Part shown: one piece after another, positions 1-9,366 of the stretch | Position numbering within the stretch: the first letter of the stretch is position 1 | Layout: the number at the start of each line of letters is the position of its first letter | Assembly (NCBI GenBank): GCA_003233115.1 | Contig: QIKV01000138.1 | Location: 1-51,837, forward strand | Length of the DNA: 51,837 bases | Direction of reading: 5' to 3' | Origin: Oceanospirillales bacterium | GTDB taxonomy: Bacteria > Pseudomonadota > Gammaproteobacteria > Xanthomonadales > SZUA-36 | Program-made: the position numbers and the translations under genes | The notes under the pieces: model-generated | What the model was told of the DNA's origin: nothing | The model's database searches: none | Seen by the model: the letters and a program-made list of their open reading frames with translations, nothing else

Positions 1-1679
1 GCCGCTTTATTGGCCCATTAAGGCCGGTGATACCGATAACGGCCGGTATGATGGGCATGGCACCCCGCCAGTTTTTGCTGGTGGCTATTCCCGCCAGCAT
101 TGCCTGGACGCCAGCCTACCTGGTGCCCGGCATGCTGTTCGGCGCATCGCTGGAAGTGGCATCGGAATACGCCGGTCGTTTGGCCCTGGTGCTGACCATT
201 GTCGTGGTCGTTTTGTGGCTGACCTGGTGGGTCATCTGGACGGCTTATGAACTGCTGGCCAGTCGCTCGGCGCGCTGGTTACGGCATGTCATCCGCTGGC
301 TCCGCCGGCACCCGGTATTCAGGCGGGTGGCAGGACCCCTGCTGGATTCGTCGCAACCTGAAGTCCTGTCTATCCTGATGATGGGCCTGTTGTTGGTGGT
401 ATTTTTCTGGGGCATGGTCATGTTGTTGTTCCTGTCACCATTCTCTGCTCACCCCAAGACGATAGACCAGGCTGTGCAGACGTATGCCCTGGCTTTGCGC
501 AACCATGTTGCCGATCCGCTGATGGTGGCACTGGCGCAGTTGTCGCGCCTGTCAGTACTCATACCGACATCCATGGCGGTGCTGTTGTGGTTGTTGGGTG
601 CCGGGCGCATAAAGGCCGCCATGCACTGGTTGGTGGCCATGGGTGGCGGCGTGATACTGCAGTTGTTACTGGGCTGGACATTGCGGGCAACACCCTTGCT
701 AAGCGCAGATGGCGACCTCGTCCTGCACGACCCCAGTGCTGCGCTGACCCTGGCAACCGTTGTGTTGGGTTTTTATGCCGTAATGATTGCCAGAGAGTTA
801 AAAAGACGCAAACGAAAATGGCCGTATGTCATTACCGGTTTGTTGTTAACGATGTTGATATTGGCCAGGTTGTACCTCGGGCTGGACTGGTTTAGCGGCG
901 CCCTGATGGGGGTGTCGCTGGGTTTGTTCTGGACCTTCGTAGTAGGTATTGCGTATCGGCAAAGAGCGGTACGTGCTTTTAGCGGTATGACAGCCAGCGT
1001 GATTTTCTTCAGTGTGCTGGCACTTACCTTCGCCTGGCAGGTTGACCAGAACCTGGATAAAGATATTGTGCTGCTCAAACTGCCGTTACCAGAGCATGAG
1101 ATTCCGGCAGACAGTTGGTGGGTTGATGGCTGGCGAACCTTGCCCAGGGAGCGTGCCCGCCTGACTTCAGTGGCGGCACGCTTTTTCAATTTCCAGTTTG
1201 CCGGGGAGCCCGAGCGCCTGGCAAAGCTGCTTACCGCCCAGGGCTGGTTGGTGGCGGAGCCGGCCAACTGGCGCTGGATCATCCTGTCCATGAACCCGAA
1301 ACCCACGGAAACCACCTTGCCGCCACTTAAAAAGGACTATCTTGGCCACGCTGATACCCTATTGCTGCACAGGCTGGGTGGTGATCCACTGCAACAGGAA
1401 ACGCTGCGTATCTGGGATTCCGGCATCAGGCTAAAACCTTCCGGTGACGTAGTGTACCTTGGACAGCTTGCCCGTGAAGCCCTGGTGCAGCGACTGGGTA
1501 TTTACAGCTACTGGAGTGCCAGGCCCGTGTCTGCGGCGGCCATGCAACGGCTGGCAAAGGAAAGCCGGGGGTTGCAGACCAGGTGGGCGGATAAATCAAT
1601 GCTGTTGTTGCGCGAGCCCCGCCCTGAAAGCGGGTTCGAGGCCGGACCCTGGCCCCCGGCAAGGGACGGGACGAAGTAA
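1..1679 (+). CDS. DedA / PAP2-like / LssY_C membrane protein (5' partial)
   Basis: The reading frame is open to the window edge (first full codon at position 3). It reads RFIGPLRPVIPITAGMMGM, the typical DedA (SNARE-associated/VTT) segment, so the real start lies upstream and the GTG at 27 is internal. Visible order: the end of a DedA domain (first ~80 residues), a PAP2-like transmembrane region (~110-320), then a soluble LssY_C-type domain (~350-500). About eight hydrophobic segments are present. Known three-domain relatives are envelope proteins thought to act on lipid phosphates. Here the PAP2 catalytic motifs are gone: the PSGH motif reads DPSAA and the SRxxxxxHxxxD motif reads ARLYLGLDWFSG. 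The PAP2 part is therefore probably not a phosphatase (inference). The gene converges on mpl with 3 bp between stop codons. Confidence 0.85.
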   Translation, partial: RFIGPLRPVIPITAGMMGMAPRQFLLVAIPASIAWTPAYLVPGMLFGASLEVASEYAGRLALVLTIVVVVLWLTWWVIWTAYELLASRSARWLRHVIRWLRRHPVFRRVAGPLLDSSQPEVLSILMMGLLLVVFFWGMVMLLFLSPFSAHPKTIDQAVQTYALALRNHVADPLMVALAQLSRLSVLIPTSMAVLLWLLGAGRIKAAMHWLVAMGGGVILQLLLGWTLRATPLLSADGDLVLHDPSAALTLATVVLGFYAVMIARELKRRKRKWPYVITGLLLTMLILARLYLGLDWFSGALMGVSLGLFWTFVVGIAYRQRAVRAFSGMTASVIFFSVLALTFAWQVDQNLDKDIVLLKLPLPEHEIPADSWWVDGWRTLPRERARLTSVAARFFNFQFAGEPERLAKLLTAQGWLVAEPANWRWIILSMNPKPTETTLPPLKKDYLGHADTLLLHRLGGDPLQQETLRIWDSGIRLKPSGDVVYLGQLAREALVQRLGIYSYWSARPVSAAAMQRLAKESRGLQTRWADKSMLLLREPRPESGFEAGPWPPARDGTK

Positions 1680-1682
1680 CCA

Positions 1683-3041
1683 TCAGGAATTTTTCAGGGA
1701 TTCGCTCAGCCTGCGGGGTGCGGCCTCAAAGCCGCCGTTGCTCATGAACACGACATGGTCACCCGGATTCAGGCTGTTCCTGAGTTGCTGCAACATGTCG
1801 TCCACCCTGGTTACTATCTTGCAACGCCCTTCGAGCGGTGCCAGCGCAACCTGTGGGTCCCAATCAATTCCATCGCTGGCTTTGAGCCAGACATAGTCGG
1901 CCGCGATCAGTGCGGGTCCCAGTAGATCAGCGTGCACCCCTGCCCGCATGGTATTGCTGCGTGGCTCGAGCGCCACCAGGATACGGGCGTTGCCGACTTT
2001 TCGTCGCAAACCTTCCAGCGTCAGGCGGATGGCGGTGGGATGATGGGCAAAATCATCGTATACATGGATATCAGATGTTTGTGAGATCAGCTCCATACGG
2101 CGCCTGACACCCCGGAAGGATGACAGCGCTTCGATGGCGGTAGCGGCCGGAATCCCTGCGGCTACGGATGCTGCAATGGCTGCGCAGGCATTGGTCGCAT
2201 TGTGGCGGCCGTATTCATCCCAGGCCATGCTGCCCAGGTCCTGTTGCTGGTGACTGAAACGCAGTTCACTGCCGTCTGGCTTGAGCAATTCAACCTGCCA
2301 GTCATGTTCACCATCCAGGGAGAAGCGCTGTAAATTGCTCCAGCAACCCCGCTCAAGCACGTTCTCAAGATTTGCATCAGCGCCATTGCTGATGATGGTA
2401 CCGTTGCCGGGTATGGTGCGCATCAGATGATGGAATTGTGTTTCGATGGCAGCCAAATCCGGAAAAATATCCGCATGGTCGTATTCCAGGTTATTCAGGA
2501 TGACGATCTGGGGGCGGTAATGCACAAACTTGGAGCGCTTGTCAAAAAATGCCGTATCGTACTCGTCTGCTTCAACGACAAAGTGACCGGAACCCTCGCG
2601 GGCTGAAACATTAAAATTCAGCGGTACGCCACCGATAAGGAATCCCGGTTGCAGGCCGGCATGCTCCAGAATCCAGGCGATCATGCTGGACGTCGTTGTT
2701 TTGCCGTGGGTACCGGCAACGGCGATAACATTGCGGCCACGCAGGTAATTCTCCCCGAGCCAGCGGGGCCCCGAAGTATAGTTCAGTCGTTGTTTGAGTA
2801 CGTACTCAACCGCCGGGTTCCCCCGGCTCAGGGCGTTGCCGATAATGACCAGGTCAGGCGTGTCCAGCATGGGCTCCTCACTATAACCTTCATGCAGGAA
2901 AATACCCTCTTTCTCCAGCAACGTACTCATCGGCGGGTAGGTATGCTGGTCGGAACCGGAAACCTCGTGGCCGGCACGGCGGGCCAGCAGGGCCACACCG
3001 CCCATAAAAGTACCACAGGCCCCGAGAATATGAATTTTCAT
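1683..3041 (-). CDS. mpl: UDP-N-acetylmuramate:L-Ala-gamma-D-Glu-meso-DAP ligase
   Basis: Cytoplasmic murein-recycling ligase. It joins the tripeptide recovered from old peptidoglycan to UDP-MurNAc using ATP. The 452-residue protein has the Mur-ligase layout: a Rossmann-like N-terminus (MKIHILGACGTFMGG), the ATP-binding loop AGTHGKTTT near residue 110, the central-domain NNLEYDHADIF motif, and the C-terminal DDFAHHPTAI motif characteristic of Mpl. Length matches the family. It is the distal gene of a minus-strand run and is followed at 19 bp by the upstream membrane-protein gene, so co-transcription is likely. MurC is the closest alternative, but the DDFAHHP motif and the extended N-terminus favour Mpl. 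Confidence 0.95.
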   Translation of the reverse strand: MKIHILGACGTFMGGVALLARRAGHEVSGSDQHTYPPMSTLLEKEGIFLHEGYSEEPMLDTPDLVIIGNALSRGNPAVEYVLKQRLNYTSGPRWLGENYLRGRNVIAVAGTHGKTTTSSMIAWILEHAGLQPGFLIGGVPLNFNVSAREGSGHFVVEADEYDTAFFDKRSKFVHYRPQIVILNNLEYDHADIFPDLAAIETQFHHLMRTIPGNGTIISNGADANLENVLERGCWSNLQRFSLDGEHDWQVELLKPDGSELRFSHQQQDLGSMAWDEYGRHNATNACAAIAASVAAGIPAATAIEALSSFRGVRRRMELISQTSDIHVYDDFAHHPTAIRLTLEGLRRKVGNARILVALEPRSNTMRAGVHADLLGPALIAADYVWLKASDGIDWDPQVALAPLEGRCKIVTRVDDMLQQLRNSLNPGDHVVFMSNGGFEAAPRRLSESLKNS

Positions 3042-3060
3042 GGCTTAGCCCGCATGTAGA

Positions 3061-3561
3061 TCAGCCGCCACCAAGGAAGAGCATCTCGATCAACACATAG
3101 CTGGCTGCCAGTATGAGTACGGCTATCAGTACGCCGATTGAAAGCGTGACTGACAAAGCGTGACGGTATATATTTGCGTCGACAAACAGGCTCCAGATAA
3201 ACACTGCAAACCACACCATTGCCAGTATTGGCTGGTTGACTGTCGGGTTTGACTGGGTCAACAGGATCCACGTGATCAGGTTAAACACAATACCTACCGC
3301 AGCCAGTGCGCTCAGCGTTTGCAAAAAGCGCTCCGGATGGCGGCGCCAGCTTAGCAAGCCCACCAGCACGATGATCTGCAGGCTGATGGCCAGCAGGCTT
3401 TTTGCTCCTGCACTGCTGTCGTCCAGTTGCGACCCGGTGATCAGGTTCTGCAGCAGGTAAGCGGCAACCAGGACCGTTGTAAGCTGCCATGAACCTGATA
3501 AGTCCTGGGGGCCGCTGCGCAAACGCAACATATTTGTCAGGTTTGTGAGAAAGTCATTCAT
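3061..3561 (-). CDS. Five-helix inner-membrane protein of unknown function
   Basis: A 166-residue protein with five predicted membrane segments, starting around residues 20, 50, 85, 110 and 135 and joined by short loops. It has no cleavable signal and no catalytic motif that I recognise. The topology and length resemble small Yip1-like or uncharacterised inner-membrane proteins, but no family can be assigned with confidence. The ATG at 3561 opens a soluble amphipathic N-terminus (MNDFLTNLTNMLRL). It lies 19 bp upstream of mpl on the same strand and about 90 bp downstream of adk, so it probably belongs to one transcript with them. Function unknown. Confidence 0.75.
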   Translation of the reverse strand: MNDFLTNLTNMLRLRSGPQDLSGSWQLTTVLVAAYLLQNLITGSQLDDSSAGAKSLLAISLQIIVLVGLLSWRRHPERFLQTLSALAAVGIVFNLITWILLTQSNPTVNQPILAMVWFAVFIWSLFVDANIYRHALSVTLSIGVLIAVLILAASYVLIEMLFLGGG

Positions 3562-3653
3562 ATATCAGGAGCCTGTCAGCCTTTGCGTAGCAGATCATGT
3601 TAAACCTGGCGGGTATCCTGCCGGTGGTAGCGTGTTCTACATTGCATCTGTCA

Positions 3654-4232
3654 TCAGGCAGGTGCGTGGTTCACATTCAGCACACTGAGGATACGCTCCA
3701 GCACCTCCTCAACCCTGCCGTCGCCCAGCACATGGGTGAGCAAGCCACGGTTGGCGTAATAATCGATCACCGGTGCGGTCTGCTCGTGGTAAACCCGCAT
3801 GCGGTTGCGCACCACCTCCCCGGAATCATCGGCGCGACCCTGTTCTTTGGCGCGCCTGGCAATACGCTCAATGAGCTGTTCCAGATCTACGTCAATCTGG
3901 ATGGCCTGATTGGCCGGCTTCCCCAGCCGTTCAAGCATGGTATCCAAAGACTTGGCCTGAGCCAGGTTGCGCGGATAACCATCGAGGATAAATCCGTCTG
4001 CCACATCTTCCCGACCCAGTCTTTCCTCGACCATGTCGGACATGATGTCATCGGGAACCAGTTCGCCTCTGTCAATAATGGATTTGGCTTTCAGGCCCAG
4101 TTCTGTGCCTCTTTTTGCCGCGTTACGCAGGAGCACACCCGTTGAAATATGCAGCAGTCCCAAACGCTCAACCATCAGTTTAGCCTGGGTTCCTTTACCG
4201 GAGCCTGGTGCACCTAATAATACAATTCGCAT
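3654..4232 (-). CDS. adk: Adenylate kinase, short form
   Basis: Catalyses ATP + AMP = 2 ADP in the cytoplasm. Visible features: P-loop GAPGSGKGTQ at residues 7-16, the AMP-binding STG near residue 31, and DGYPRNLAQA near residue 85 (the family usually has DGFPR). The LID region is short (RRAKEQGRADDSGEVVRNR). At 192 residues the protein lacks the ~25-residue LID insertion of the 214-residue E. coli enzyme, so it is a short-type bacterial kinase without a zinc-binding lid. It heads the minus-strand run adk - membrane protein - mpl. Adk links AMP recycling to the PPi-using genes that start on the opposite strand at 4325, but that is context only. Confidence 0.95.
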   Translation of the reverse strand: MRIVLLGAPGSGKGTQAKLMVERLGLLHISTGVLLRNAAKRGTELGLKAKSIIDRGELVPDDIMSDMVEERLGREDVADGFILDGYPRNLAQAKSLDTMLERLGKPANQAIQIDVDLEQLIERIARRAKEQGRADDSGEVVRNRMRVYHEQTAPVIDYYANRGLLTHVLGDGRVEEVLERILSVLNVNHAPA

Positions 4233-4324
4233 AAGACGGTTCCCGTCCTCTAAAATAGGCGCTAACGCTAACCTCTCGTACCATGCAAGTCAATGCAGAT
4301 TGAGTGAGATTTTCAAGGAATACT

Positions 4325-5587
4325 ATGCGCACAAAGAATTTGCTTTATGCACAATCCGGTGGTGTTACCCCTGTCATCAACGCCACGGCCTGCGGGTTGA
4401 TAGAAACCGCCCGTCAAAACAGTGACCGGTTGGGTAAAGTCTATGCCGGCAAAGACGGTATTATTGGTATCCTCAATGAGGAATTGATTGATACCAGCAA
4501 AGAACGCCAAGCCGATATCGCGGCTTTGCGCCACACGCCTGGAGGTGCGTTTGGCTCCTGCCGTTTTAAACTCAAGGGCATTGATGAAAGCCGGGCGCAG
4601 TATGCCAGGCTGATTGAGGTCTTCAGAGCGCACAACATCGGCTACTTCTTCTATAACGGCGGCGGCGATTCAGCAGATACAGCCTACAAAGTTTCACAAA
4701 TTGGTGACAAACTGGGCTTTCCGGTGCAGTGCATCGGAGTGCCCAAGACCATTGATAACGATTTGCCGATCACCGACGTGTGCCCCGGCTTTGGCTCAGT
4801 GGCGAAGTATGTCGCTGTTTCGATCATGGAGGCCAGCCTTGATGTCGAGTCGATGGCCTCAAGTTCGACGAAGGTGTTTGTGCTTGAAGTGATGGGGCGC
4901 CATGCCGGCTGGATAGCTGCAGCCGGCGGTCTGGCGCAGCGCCGGAGGGGCGACCCGCCGCATATCATATTATTTCCAGAGCTGCTGCTGGATGAGAAAG
5001 TCCTGCTTAAAAAAGTGGCTGATACGGTCAAGGCCCATGGTTTCTGCTCGATGGTGGTATCCGAAGGGGTCAGAAACCGGCAGGGCCGGTTCCTGTCTGA
5101 TTCAGGCCGGCGTGATGCATTCGGACATGCACAATTGGGTGGCGTGGCACCGGTTATTGCCAGCATGATTACCGATGCATTGGGTTACAAAAGTCACTGG
5201 GCAGTGGCTGACTATTTGCAGCGTTCCGCCCGCCACGTGGCTGCAAAGACCGATGTGGAGCAGGCTTATGCCATGGGTAAAGCGGCAATTCAACTTGCAC
5301 TGCAGGGCAAATCCGGTGTCATGCCAGTGGTCGTGAGGACAGCGGACAGGCCCTATCGCTGGAAAGTTGGTGAGGTGGATCTGGCCAAAGTTGCCAACCG
5401 CGAGAAAAAGATGCCACGGCGTTTTATTTCCAAAGACGGATTTGGCATCACGGCGGCGGCACGCCGTTATCTTGAGCCATTGATACGGGGTGAGGAATAC
5501 CCGCCGTATGACCACGATGGCCTGCCGAAATATGTACATTTAAAAAACCGGTTGGTGGCAAAAAAACTTGCACCGTTTGAGTTTTGA
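4325..5587 (+). CDS. pfp: Pyrophosphate-dependent 6-phosphofructokinase
   Basis: Reversible, PPi-using phosphorylation of fructose 6-phosphate in the cytoplasm. The 420-residue protein carries a glycine-rich YNGGGDSADTAY motif and, decisively, PKTIDNDLPITD. Lysine in place of the glycine of ATP-using enzymes (PGTIDND) is the recognised hallmark of PPi specificity. MGRHAGW, the sugar-phosphate-binding segment, is intact. The ATG at 4325 was chosen over an in-frame GTG at 4304 because AAGGAA sits 5 nt upstream of it. The gene starts a plus-strand run with an M28 peptidase (17 bp gap) and hppA. A pfp-hppA neighbourhood is known from methanotrophs such as Methylococcus, where the two are reported to be co-transcribed. 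Confidence 0.9.
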   Translation: MRTKNLLYAQSGGVTPVINATACGLIETARQNSDRLGKVYAGKDGIIGILNEELIDTSKERQADIAALRHTPGGAFGSCRFKLKGIDESRAQYARLIEVFRAHNIGYFFYNGGGDSADTAYKVSQIGDKLGFPVQCIGVPKTIDNDLPITDVCPGFGSVAKYVAVSIMEASLDVESMASSSTKVFVLEVMGRHAGWIAAAGGLAQRRRGDPPHIILFPELLLDEKVLLKKVADTVKAHGFCSMVVSEGVRNRQGRFLSDSGRRDAFGHAQLGGVAPVIASMITDALGYKSHWAVADYLQRSARHVAAKTDVEQAYAMGKAAIQLALQGKSGVMPVVVRTADRPYRWKVGEVDLAKVANREKKMPRRFISKDGFGITAAARRYLEPLIRGEEYPPYDHDGLPKYVHLKNRLVAKKLAPFEF

Positions 5588-5604
5588 AGGCAGGCGGGAC
5601 TAAC

Positions 5605-7242
5605 GTGCGGTTGGCATTTTTAACTGGCTGCATGTGGTTGCTTGCTGTTTCAGCAACGCAGGCGGCGGAAGAACCGGACCAGCCGCTTCAGGACCGGCTA
5701 CGGGCGCATATTGAATTTTTGGCCGATGACCTGTTGCGTGGCCGGCAACCCGGCAGTGATGGTTACAATATTGCCGCCAACTATGTTGCCGGTCAGTTTC
5801 TGCAAATGGGATTGTTGCCAGCCGGCACCGATGGCCGCTATTTTCAGCCGGTGCCTTTGCGCCAGGCCGTTCTGACGCCGGGTTCTGCCGAAATGGTCAT
5901 TATCAACGGTGCAGACACCACGCCGCTGGTTTTTGTTGAGCAGTTTTTTATGCGCCCGTCGCTCAACCGCACTTTTTCGGAACTCAAAGCGGGGGCAGTA
6001 TTTGTGGGGTATGGCATTGATGCCCCTGAGCTGGATCACAATGACTACGCAGATGTTGATGTCGAAGGCAAGGTGGTGGTGTTCCTTGCTGGTCAGCCAA
6101 ATGACTTTCCCAGTGAGGAAGGCGCACATTTCGCTTCGACACGGGAGAAAACCCGGGCGGCTGTACGCCATGGGGCGGTGGGTACGATCGCGATCCATAC
6201 ACCCAGGGCTGCACGGCGATATCCATGGGAGCGGGTCAGAAGCCGCGTCGGTATGCCCTCCATGGGCTGGATAAATGAGCAAGGCAGGGTTCATGGTGTT
6301 TTTGAACAAATACAGGCCAGTGCGATGTTGCGGCACACTGCGGCAGAGGGACTTTTTAAAAATGCACCATTTGATCTGACAGCGCTGCTTGAAAAAGACG
6401 AAAATGCAGAAGCACTGCCTGCTTTTGCGCTCGAAAGCAAAGTGATTTTACGGCAACGCAGCACACAACAAACCCTTGACAGCCCCAATATCGTGGCGGT
6501 GCTGCCGGGGTCGGACCCGGTACTTGCGAACGAATATGTGGTGTATACCGCACACCTTGACCATATTGGCGAATTACATAGCAATGGGGCTAACGCGGGC
6601 CAGGTCGATTTGATTAATAATGGCGCACTGGACAACGCTGCGGGAATTTCTGTGCTGCTCGAAACAGCCCGGTTATTCACGCAAGCCAGCGCTCCACGGC
6701 GCTCGATTTTATTTGTGGCAGTTACTGCAGAGGAAAAAGGCCTGGTCGGCGCCGAATATTTCGCCATGAACCCGACCGTGCCCCGTCATTCCATGGTCAG
6801 CGAAATCAACCTGGATATGCCGCTGTTGCTATATGATTTTAGCGATGTCATTGCTTTCGGTGCAGCACACTCCAGCCTCGGCGAGACCGTTCGTGATGCA
6901 GCTCAGGAATTTGGCATCGAACTGACACCGGACCCTTTCCCGGAGCAGAACATTTTTGTGCGCAGCGACCACTACCGGTTCGTTCAGCAGGGTATACCAT
7001 CCATTTTCCTGGTGACAGGGGTGAAGTCACGGGACGAAAATGTTGACGCGCGAGCTGTATTCGAGGGATTTCTGCAACAGCACTACCATCAACCCAGCGA
7101 TGACCTGAGCTTGCCCATTCACTACGGGGCAGCGGCGAGGTTTACCCGTATCAATGCGAGAATTGGAGAAAAACTGGCCAATGTACTCAAGCGGCCAGGC
7201 TGGCATGAAGGTGATTTTTTTGGCAGGACCTACGCAAAGTAG
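5605..7242 (+). CDS. M28 family zinc peptidase with PA domain, exported
   Basis: Putative periplasmic or secreted aminopeptidase of 545 residues. From the GTG at 5605 it has a signal peptide (MRLAFLTGCMWLLAVSATQA). An in-frame TTG at 5584 overlaps the pfp stop and would bury the signal, so it was not preferred. A protease-associated insert lies at about residues 120-260. The di-zinc M28 core follows with the expected ligands: H in TAHLDHIG (~316), the bridging D in GALDNAAG (~341), EE in TAEEKGL (~375), D in NLDMP (~402) and H in HQPSDD (~497). All metal ligands appear present. It sits between pfp and hppA. No functional link with PPi metabolism is obvious; it may be a passenger in the operon. 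Confidence 0.85.
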   Translation: MRLAFLTGCMWLLAVSATQAAEEPDQPLQDRLRAHIEFLADDLLRGRQPGSDGYNIAANYVAGQFLQMGLLPAGTDGRYFQPVPLRQAVLTPGSAEMVIINGADTTPLVFVEQFFMRPSLNRTFSELKAGAVFVGYGIDAPELDHNDYADVDVEGKVVVFLAGQPNDFPSEEGAHFASTREKTRAAVRHGAVGTIAIHTPRAARRYPWERVRSRVGMPSMGWINEQGRVHGVFEQIQASAMLRHTAAEGLFKNAPFDLTALLEKDENAEALPAFALESKVILRQRSTQQTLDSPNIVAVLPGSDPVLANEYVVYTAHLDHIGELHSNGANAGQVDLINNGALDNAAGISVLLETARLFTQASAPRRSILFVAVTAEEKGLVGAEYFAMNPTVPRHSMVSEINLDMPLLLYDFSDVIAFGAAHSSLGETVRDAAQEFGIELTPDPFPEQNIFVRSDHYRFVQQGIPSIFLVTGVKSRDENVDARAVFEGFLQQHYHQPSDDLSLPIHYGAAARFTRINARIGEKLANVLKRPGWHEGDFFGRTYAK

Positions 7243-7350
7243 CGAGGGCAGGGTTTTTTACCTGTAATCACACTGCAATTGCGGCGTGTGTGCTAACATA
7301 GCGCGGTTTTAGCAGGCCGGTTTCGGTCGAAGAATTTGAGGGAGATACAA

Positions 7351-9366
7351 ATGGATAATGGAACGGCGTTGTGGCTGGCGGTGGGGGCATCCCTGCTGGC
7401 AGTTATTTACGGGATTTTCATGGCTCGCTGGATTATCAAACAGTCTGCGGGTAATGAAAAAATGCAGCAGATTGCCGGTGCGATCATGGAGGGTGCAAAC
7501 GCCTATATGAATCGCCAGTATTCGACCATCGGAATGGTGGGTATTCTGCTGTTAGCAGTGGTAGGGTTTCTTATTAGCTGGACGGCGGCGATCGGTTTTG
7601 CGATCGGTGCTATTTTTTCTGCCATGGCCGGCTATATCGGCATGTATGTGTCAGTACGGGCCAATGTGCGCACGGCGGAAGCAGCCCGTAGCGGCGTCGC
7701 GCCGGCTTTGAAAATAGCCTTCCGTGGCGGTGCAATTACCGGCCTGCTGGTGGTTGGTCTCGGGCTTCTGGGCACAGCCGGATACTACGCCATTCTGTTG
7801 CACCAGGGTTTTAGCAACGAAGATGCTATTCATGCCCTGATCGGGCTGGCCTTTGGTAGTTCCCTGATTTCCATTTTTGCACGGCTTGGTGGTGGTATCT
7901 TCACCAAGGGTGCGGATGTAGGTGCCGACCTTGTAGGAAAACTCGAGGCCGGCATTCCCGAAGATGACCCGCGCAACCCGGCTGTGATTGCCGACAACGT
8001 CGGTGACAACGTCGGTGACTGTGCCGGTATGGCGGCAGACCTGTTCGAAACCTACTCGGTTACGCTGGTCGCCACCATGCTGCTGGGCAGCCTGATGGTA
8101 GCGCAATTTGGCACCAATGCAGTCATGTACCCCATCGTGCTGGGTGCGCTGTCAATCATTGCTTCGATTATTGGTACATTTTTTGTCAGGGTCGGCAAAA
8201 GCGGTTCCATCATGGGTGCGCTGTATAAGGGGGTTATTGTGTCCGGTATTCTGGCTGCTGCCGCGTTTTATTACCCCTCGGTGCAGATGATGGGTGAGCA
8301 GGGCCTGAACCTGTACTATGCTGCGCTGATCGGCCTGGTGCTGACCGCTGCAATGGTGTTCATCACCGAGTATTACACCGGCACGCAATTCAGCCCGGTC
8401 CAGCGGATTGCCGCCGCCTCCACGACTGGTGATGCCACCAACATCATTGCCGGCCTGGGTGTTTCGATGAAGTCCACCGCCCTGCCGGTACTTGCGGTGA
8501 CCGCCTCCATCTGGGGCGCCAATTATTTTGCCGGTCTTTACGGTATTGCAATTGCTGCAACCGCCATGCTTTCCATGACGGGCATGATTGTCGCGCTCGA
8601 TGCTTTCGGGCCGATTACCGATAACGCCGGCGGCATCGCGGAAATGGCAGAGCTGCCTGAAGATGTACGTAAGACCACCGACGCACTGGATGCAGTTGGT
8701 AATACGACCAAGGCCGTTACCAAGGGGTATGCCATTGGTTCAGCAGGCCTGGCGGCACTGGTGCTGTTTGCAGATTACACCAACAGCCTCGTCAAAGCCG
8801 GCCACGTTGGGATTACATTTGACCTGTCGAACCACCTGGTCATCATTGGCCTGTTCATCGGTGGCATGGTGCCGTTCCTGTTCGGCGCGATGGCCATGGA
8901 AGCGGTTGGCCGTGCCGCTGCTTCGGTGGTCGAAGAGGTGCGCCGCCAGTTCCGGGAAATCCCGGGAATTATGGAAGGCACCGGCAAACCGGATTATTCA
9001 CGTGCGGTTGACCTGCTGACCAAGGCCGCCATCAAGGAAATGATTGTGCCTTCGCTGCTGCCGTTGCTGGTACCGATCATCGTTGGATTGTTGCTGGGCC
9101 CGCAGGCCCTTGGCGGAATGCTGGTCGGCACCATTGTTACCGGCCTGTTTGTGGCCATTTCCATGACCACCGGCGGTGGTGCATGGGATAACGCCAAGAA
9201 GTATATCGAAGACGGCAATTTCGGTGGCAAGGGCACGCCCGCTCACGCCGCCGCGGTTACTGGTGACACGGTTGGCGACCCGTATAAGGATACGGCTGGC
9301 CCTGCCATCAACCCATTGATCAAGATCATCAACATCGTTGCGCTTTTGATCGTAGGTTTGTTGTAA
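7351..9366 (+). CDS. hppA: Membrane H+-translocating pyrophosphatase, K+-independent type
   Basis: Couples PPi hydrolysis to proton export across the inner membrane. The 671-residue polytopic protein (about 16 helices expected for the family) has the conserved acidic catalytic stretch around residues 188-232 (DVGADLVGK ... [12 protein letters not shown]). The subfamily marker reads [16 protein letters not shown] near residue 450. Lys in GNTTKA marks potassium-independent proton pumps, while Ala is found in K+-dependent ones. The ATG at 7351 is preceded by GGGAG at a suitable distance, so it was preferred over an in-frame TTG at 7336. The gene follows the M28 peptidase after a 108-bp gap that may hold its own promoter. 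Its stop abuts the stop of the convergent RND gene. Confidence 0.95.
   Translation: MDNGTALWLAVGASLLAVIYGIFMARWIIKQSAGNEKMQQIAGAIMEGANAYMNRQYSTIGMVGILLLAVVGFLISWTAAIGFAIGAIFSAMAGYIGMYVSVRANVRTAEAARSGVAPALKIAFRGGAITGLLVVGLGLLGTAGYYAILLHQGFSNEDAIHALIGLAFGSSLISIFARLGGGIFTKGADVGADLVGKLEAGIPEDDPRNPAVIADNVGDNVGDCAGMAADLFETYSVTLVATMLLGSLMVAQFGTNAVMYPIVLGALSIIASIIGTFFVRVGKSGSIMGALYKGVIVSGILAAAAFYYPSVQMMGEQGLNLYYAALIGLVLTAAMVFITEYYTGTQFSPVQRIAAASTTGDATNIIAGLGVSMKSTALPVLAVTASIWGANYFAGLYGIAIAATAMLSMTGMIVALDAFGPITDNAGGIAEMAELPEDVRKTTDALDAVGNTTKAVTKGYAIGSAGLAALVLFADYTNSLVKAGHVGITFDLSNHLVIIGLFIGGMVPFLFGAMAMEAVGRAAASVVEEVRRQFREIPGIMEGTGKPDYSRAVDLLTKAAIKEMIVPSLLPLLVPIIVGLLLGPQALGGMLVGTIVTGLFVAISMTTGGGAWDNAKKYIEDGNFGGKGTPAHAAAVTGDTVGDPYKDTAGPAINPLIKIINIVALLIVGLL

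Noticed and set aside
7243-7350. Promoter for hppA in the 108-bp gap
   Set aside because: TTGCGG/CTGCAA and TAACAT-like hexamers are present but none with 16-18 bp spacing; not strong enough to list.
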